Shown here: positions 63,564-64,000 of the stretch, in pieces
How positions within the stretch are numbered: position 1 is the stretch's first letter
Layout: the number at the start of each line of letters is the position of its first letter
From: Variovorax sp. dw_308
Lineage (GTDB): Bacteria > Pseudomonadota > Gammaproteobacteria > Burkholderiales > Burkholderiaceae_C
Direction: 5' to 3'
Length of the DNA: 64,000 nucleotides
NCBI RefSeq assembly: GCF_019207085.1
Contig: NZ_JAATOM010000012.1
Coordinates: forward strand, 62,001-126,000
Position numbers and translations under genes: made by a program
The notes under the pieces: generated by a model
Told to the model about the DNA's origin: nothing
The model's input: only the letters and a program-made list of their open reading frames with translations
The model's database searches: none

Positions 63564-64000
63564 ATGCCCGCCTTCACCACCCTGCGCATCGACAAGGATG
63601 CCGCAGAACCCCGCATCGCCCGCCTGCTGCTGAACCGCCCCGAGCGGCTCAATGCGATCAACGACCAGACGCCGCGCGAGATCCGCGCCGCCGTCGAATG
63701 GGCCAACGATGACGACGAGGTGCATGTCATCGTCATCGAGGGCGCGGGCAAGGGCTTCTGCGGCGGCTACGACCTCTCGCAGTTCGGCGAGGGCGTGATG
63801 GACCACCCCTGCCAGCAGGAGCGCTTCCCCTGGGACCCGATGGACGACTACGCCTACATGAAGCGCAACACCGAGGACTTCATGACGCTGTGGAAAAGCG
63901 CCAAGCCCACCATCGCCAAGGTGCACGGCTACGCCGCCGCTGGCGGCAGCGACATCGCGCTGTGCTGCGACCTGCTGGTGATGGCGGAGGACGCGCGCAT
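63564..64000 (+). CDS. Enoyl-CoA hydratase/isomerase family protein (partial)
   Basis: The first 145 residues of a crotonase-fold enzyme; the rest lies outside the window. [54 protein letters not shown] gives the CoA-binding and oxyanion elements (the FCGG Gly-Gly), and [23 protein letters not shown] the second oxyanion loop. CTGGAG precedes the ATG. The long insert after [11 protein letters not shown] ([19 protein letters not shown]) is typical of a subgroup of larger members. Confidence 0.88.
   Translation, partial: MPAFTTLRIDKDAAEPRIARLLLNRPERLNAINDQTPREIRAAVEWANDDDEVHVIVIEGAGKGFCGGYDLSQFGEGVMDHPCQQERFPWDPMDDYAYMKRNTEDFMTLWKSAKPTIAKVHGYAAAGGSDIALCCDLLVMAEDAR

Overview
The window is a very GC-rich, gene-dense chromosomal segment of a Gram-negative bacterium. 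Gene content and style (czc-type metal efflux, many Liv and Dpp ABC operons, decayed fragments of the tripartite-tricarboxylate Bug family, LysR/MerR/AraC/AsnC/MarR regulators beside the operons they probably control, GTG and TTG starts) point to Burkholderiales, most likely Comamonadaceae and probably Variovorax. That assignment is inference. I saw no rRNA, tRNA, CRISPR array, prophage or intact insertion sequence.

Layout. 1-2270: end of a czc cation-efflux locus (czcC, czcI) preceded by a DMT permease with a histidine-rich tail. 2322-6847: two pirins, a flavodoxin, DoxX and a divergent LysR regulator. 6917-11724: FAD oxidoreductase, gluQ-trmB, an EamA permease and two thioesterases. 11876-15029: orphan receiver, AraC regulator, PAP2 phosphatase, OmpA-like protein. 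15224-19086: Cd/Pb/Zn P-type ATPase divergent from a CadR/PbrR regulator with a textbook 19-bp-spacer MerR promoter, then a frameshifted double GNAT gene. 19046-23161: pseudouridine synthase, then universal stress protein, FMN split-barrel protein, a split-barrel/GAF/C-terminal-domain fusion and a hemerythrin protein, which look like a stress or gas-sensing module. 23380-25607: PAP2, acyl carrier protein and ketosynthase. 25611-25755: relic of an integron integrase.

25892-29521: small genes (DHFR-like, cupin, DUF4345, LysE, secreted protein, a cysteine-less glutaredoxin). 29603-35256: VOC dioxygenase plus LivKH, fused LivMG and LivF, with an operator dyad. 35503-37511: MerR and a DHA2 permease, followed by a 97-bp near-palindrome. 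37705-41397: two lipoproteins, a chitosanase-like protein with a peptidoglycan-binding domain, and a lipoprotein hydrolase. 41401-49912: acetylpolyamine deacetylase, ornithine cyclodeaminase, M20 amidohydrolase and a Dpp-type importer with a divergent AsnC regulator, probably for scavenging amine or acyl-amino-acid compounds. 50612-54899: frameshifted CSD-DUF1294 gene, YgiQ radical SAM protein carrying an in-frame REP doublet, and a MarR-GNAT fusion. 54917-61193: cupin, a Ser/Thr phosphatase-kinase, nirC, nirD and nirB. 61448-64000: small genes, a GH19 chitinase, a relic of two broken genes and the start of an enoyl-CoA hydratase.

The most unusual signals are not whole genes. They are a dispersed element with 10-bp inverted ends that abuts stop codons at 3310-3487 and 57326-57446, REP palindromes (one pair translated inside ygiQ), three TGGAAC-loop hairpins upstream of nirB, two single-base frameshifts, and several gene relics.
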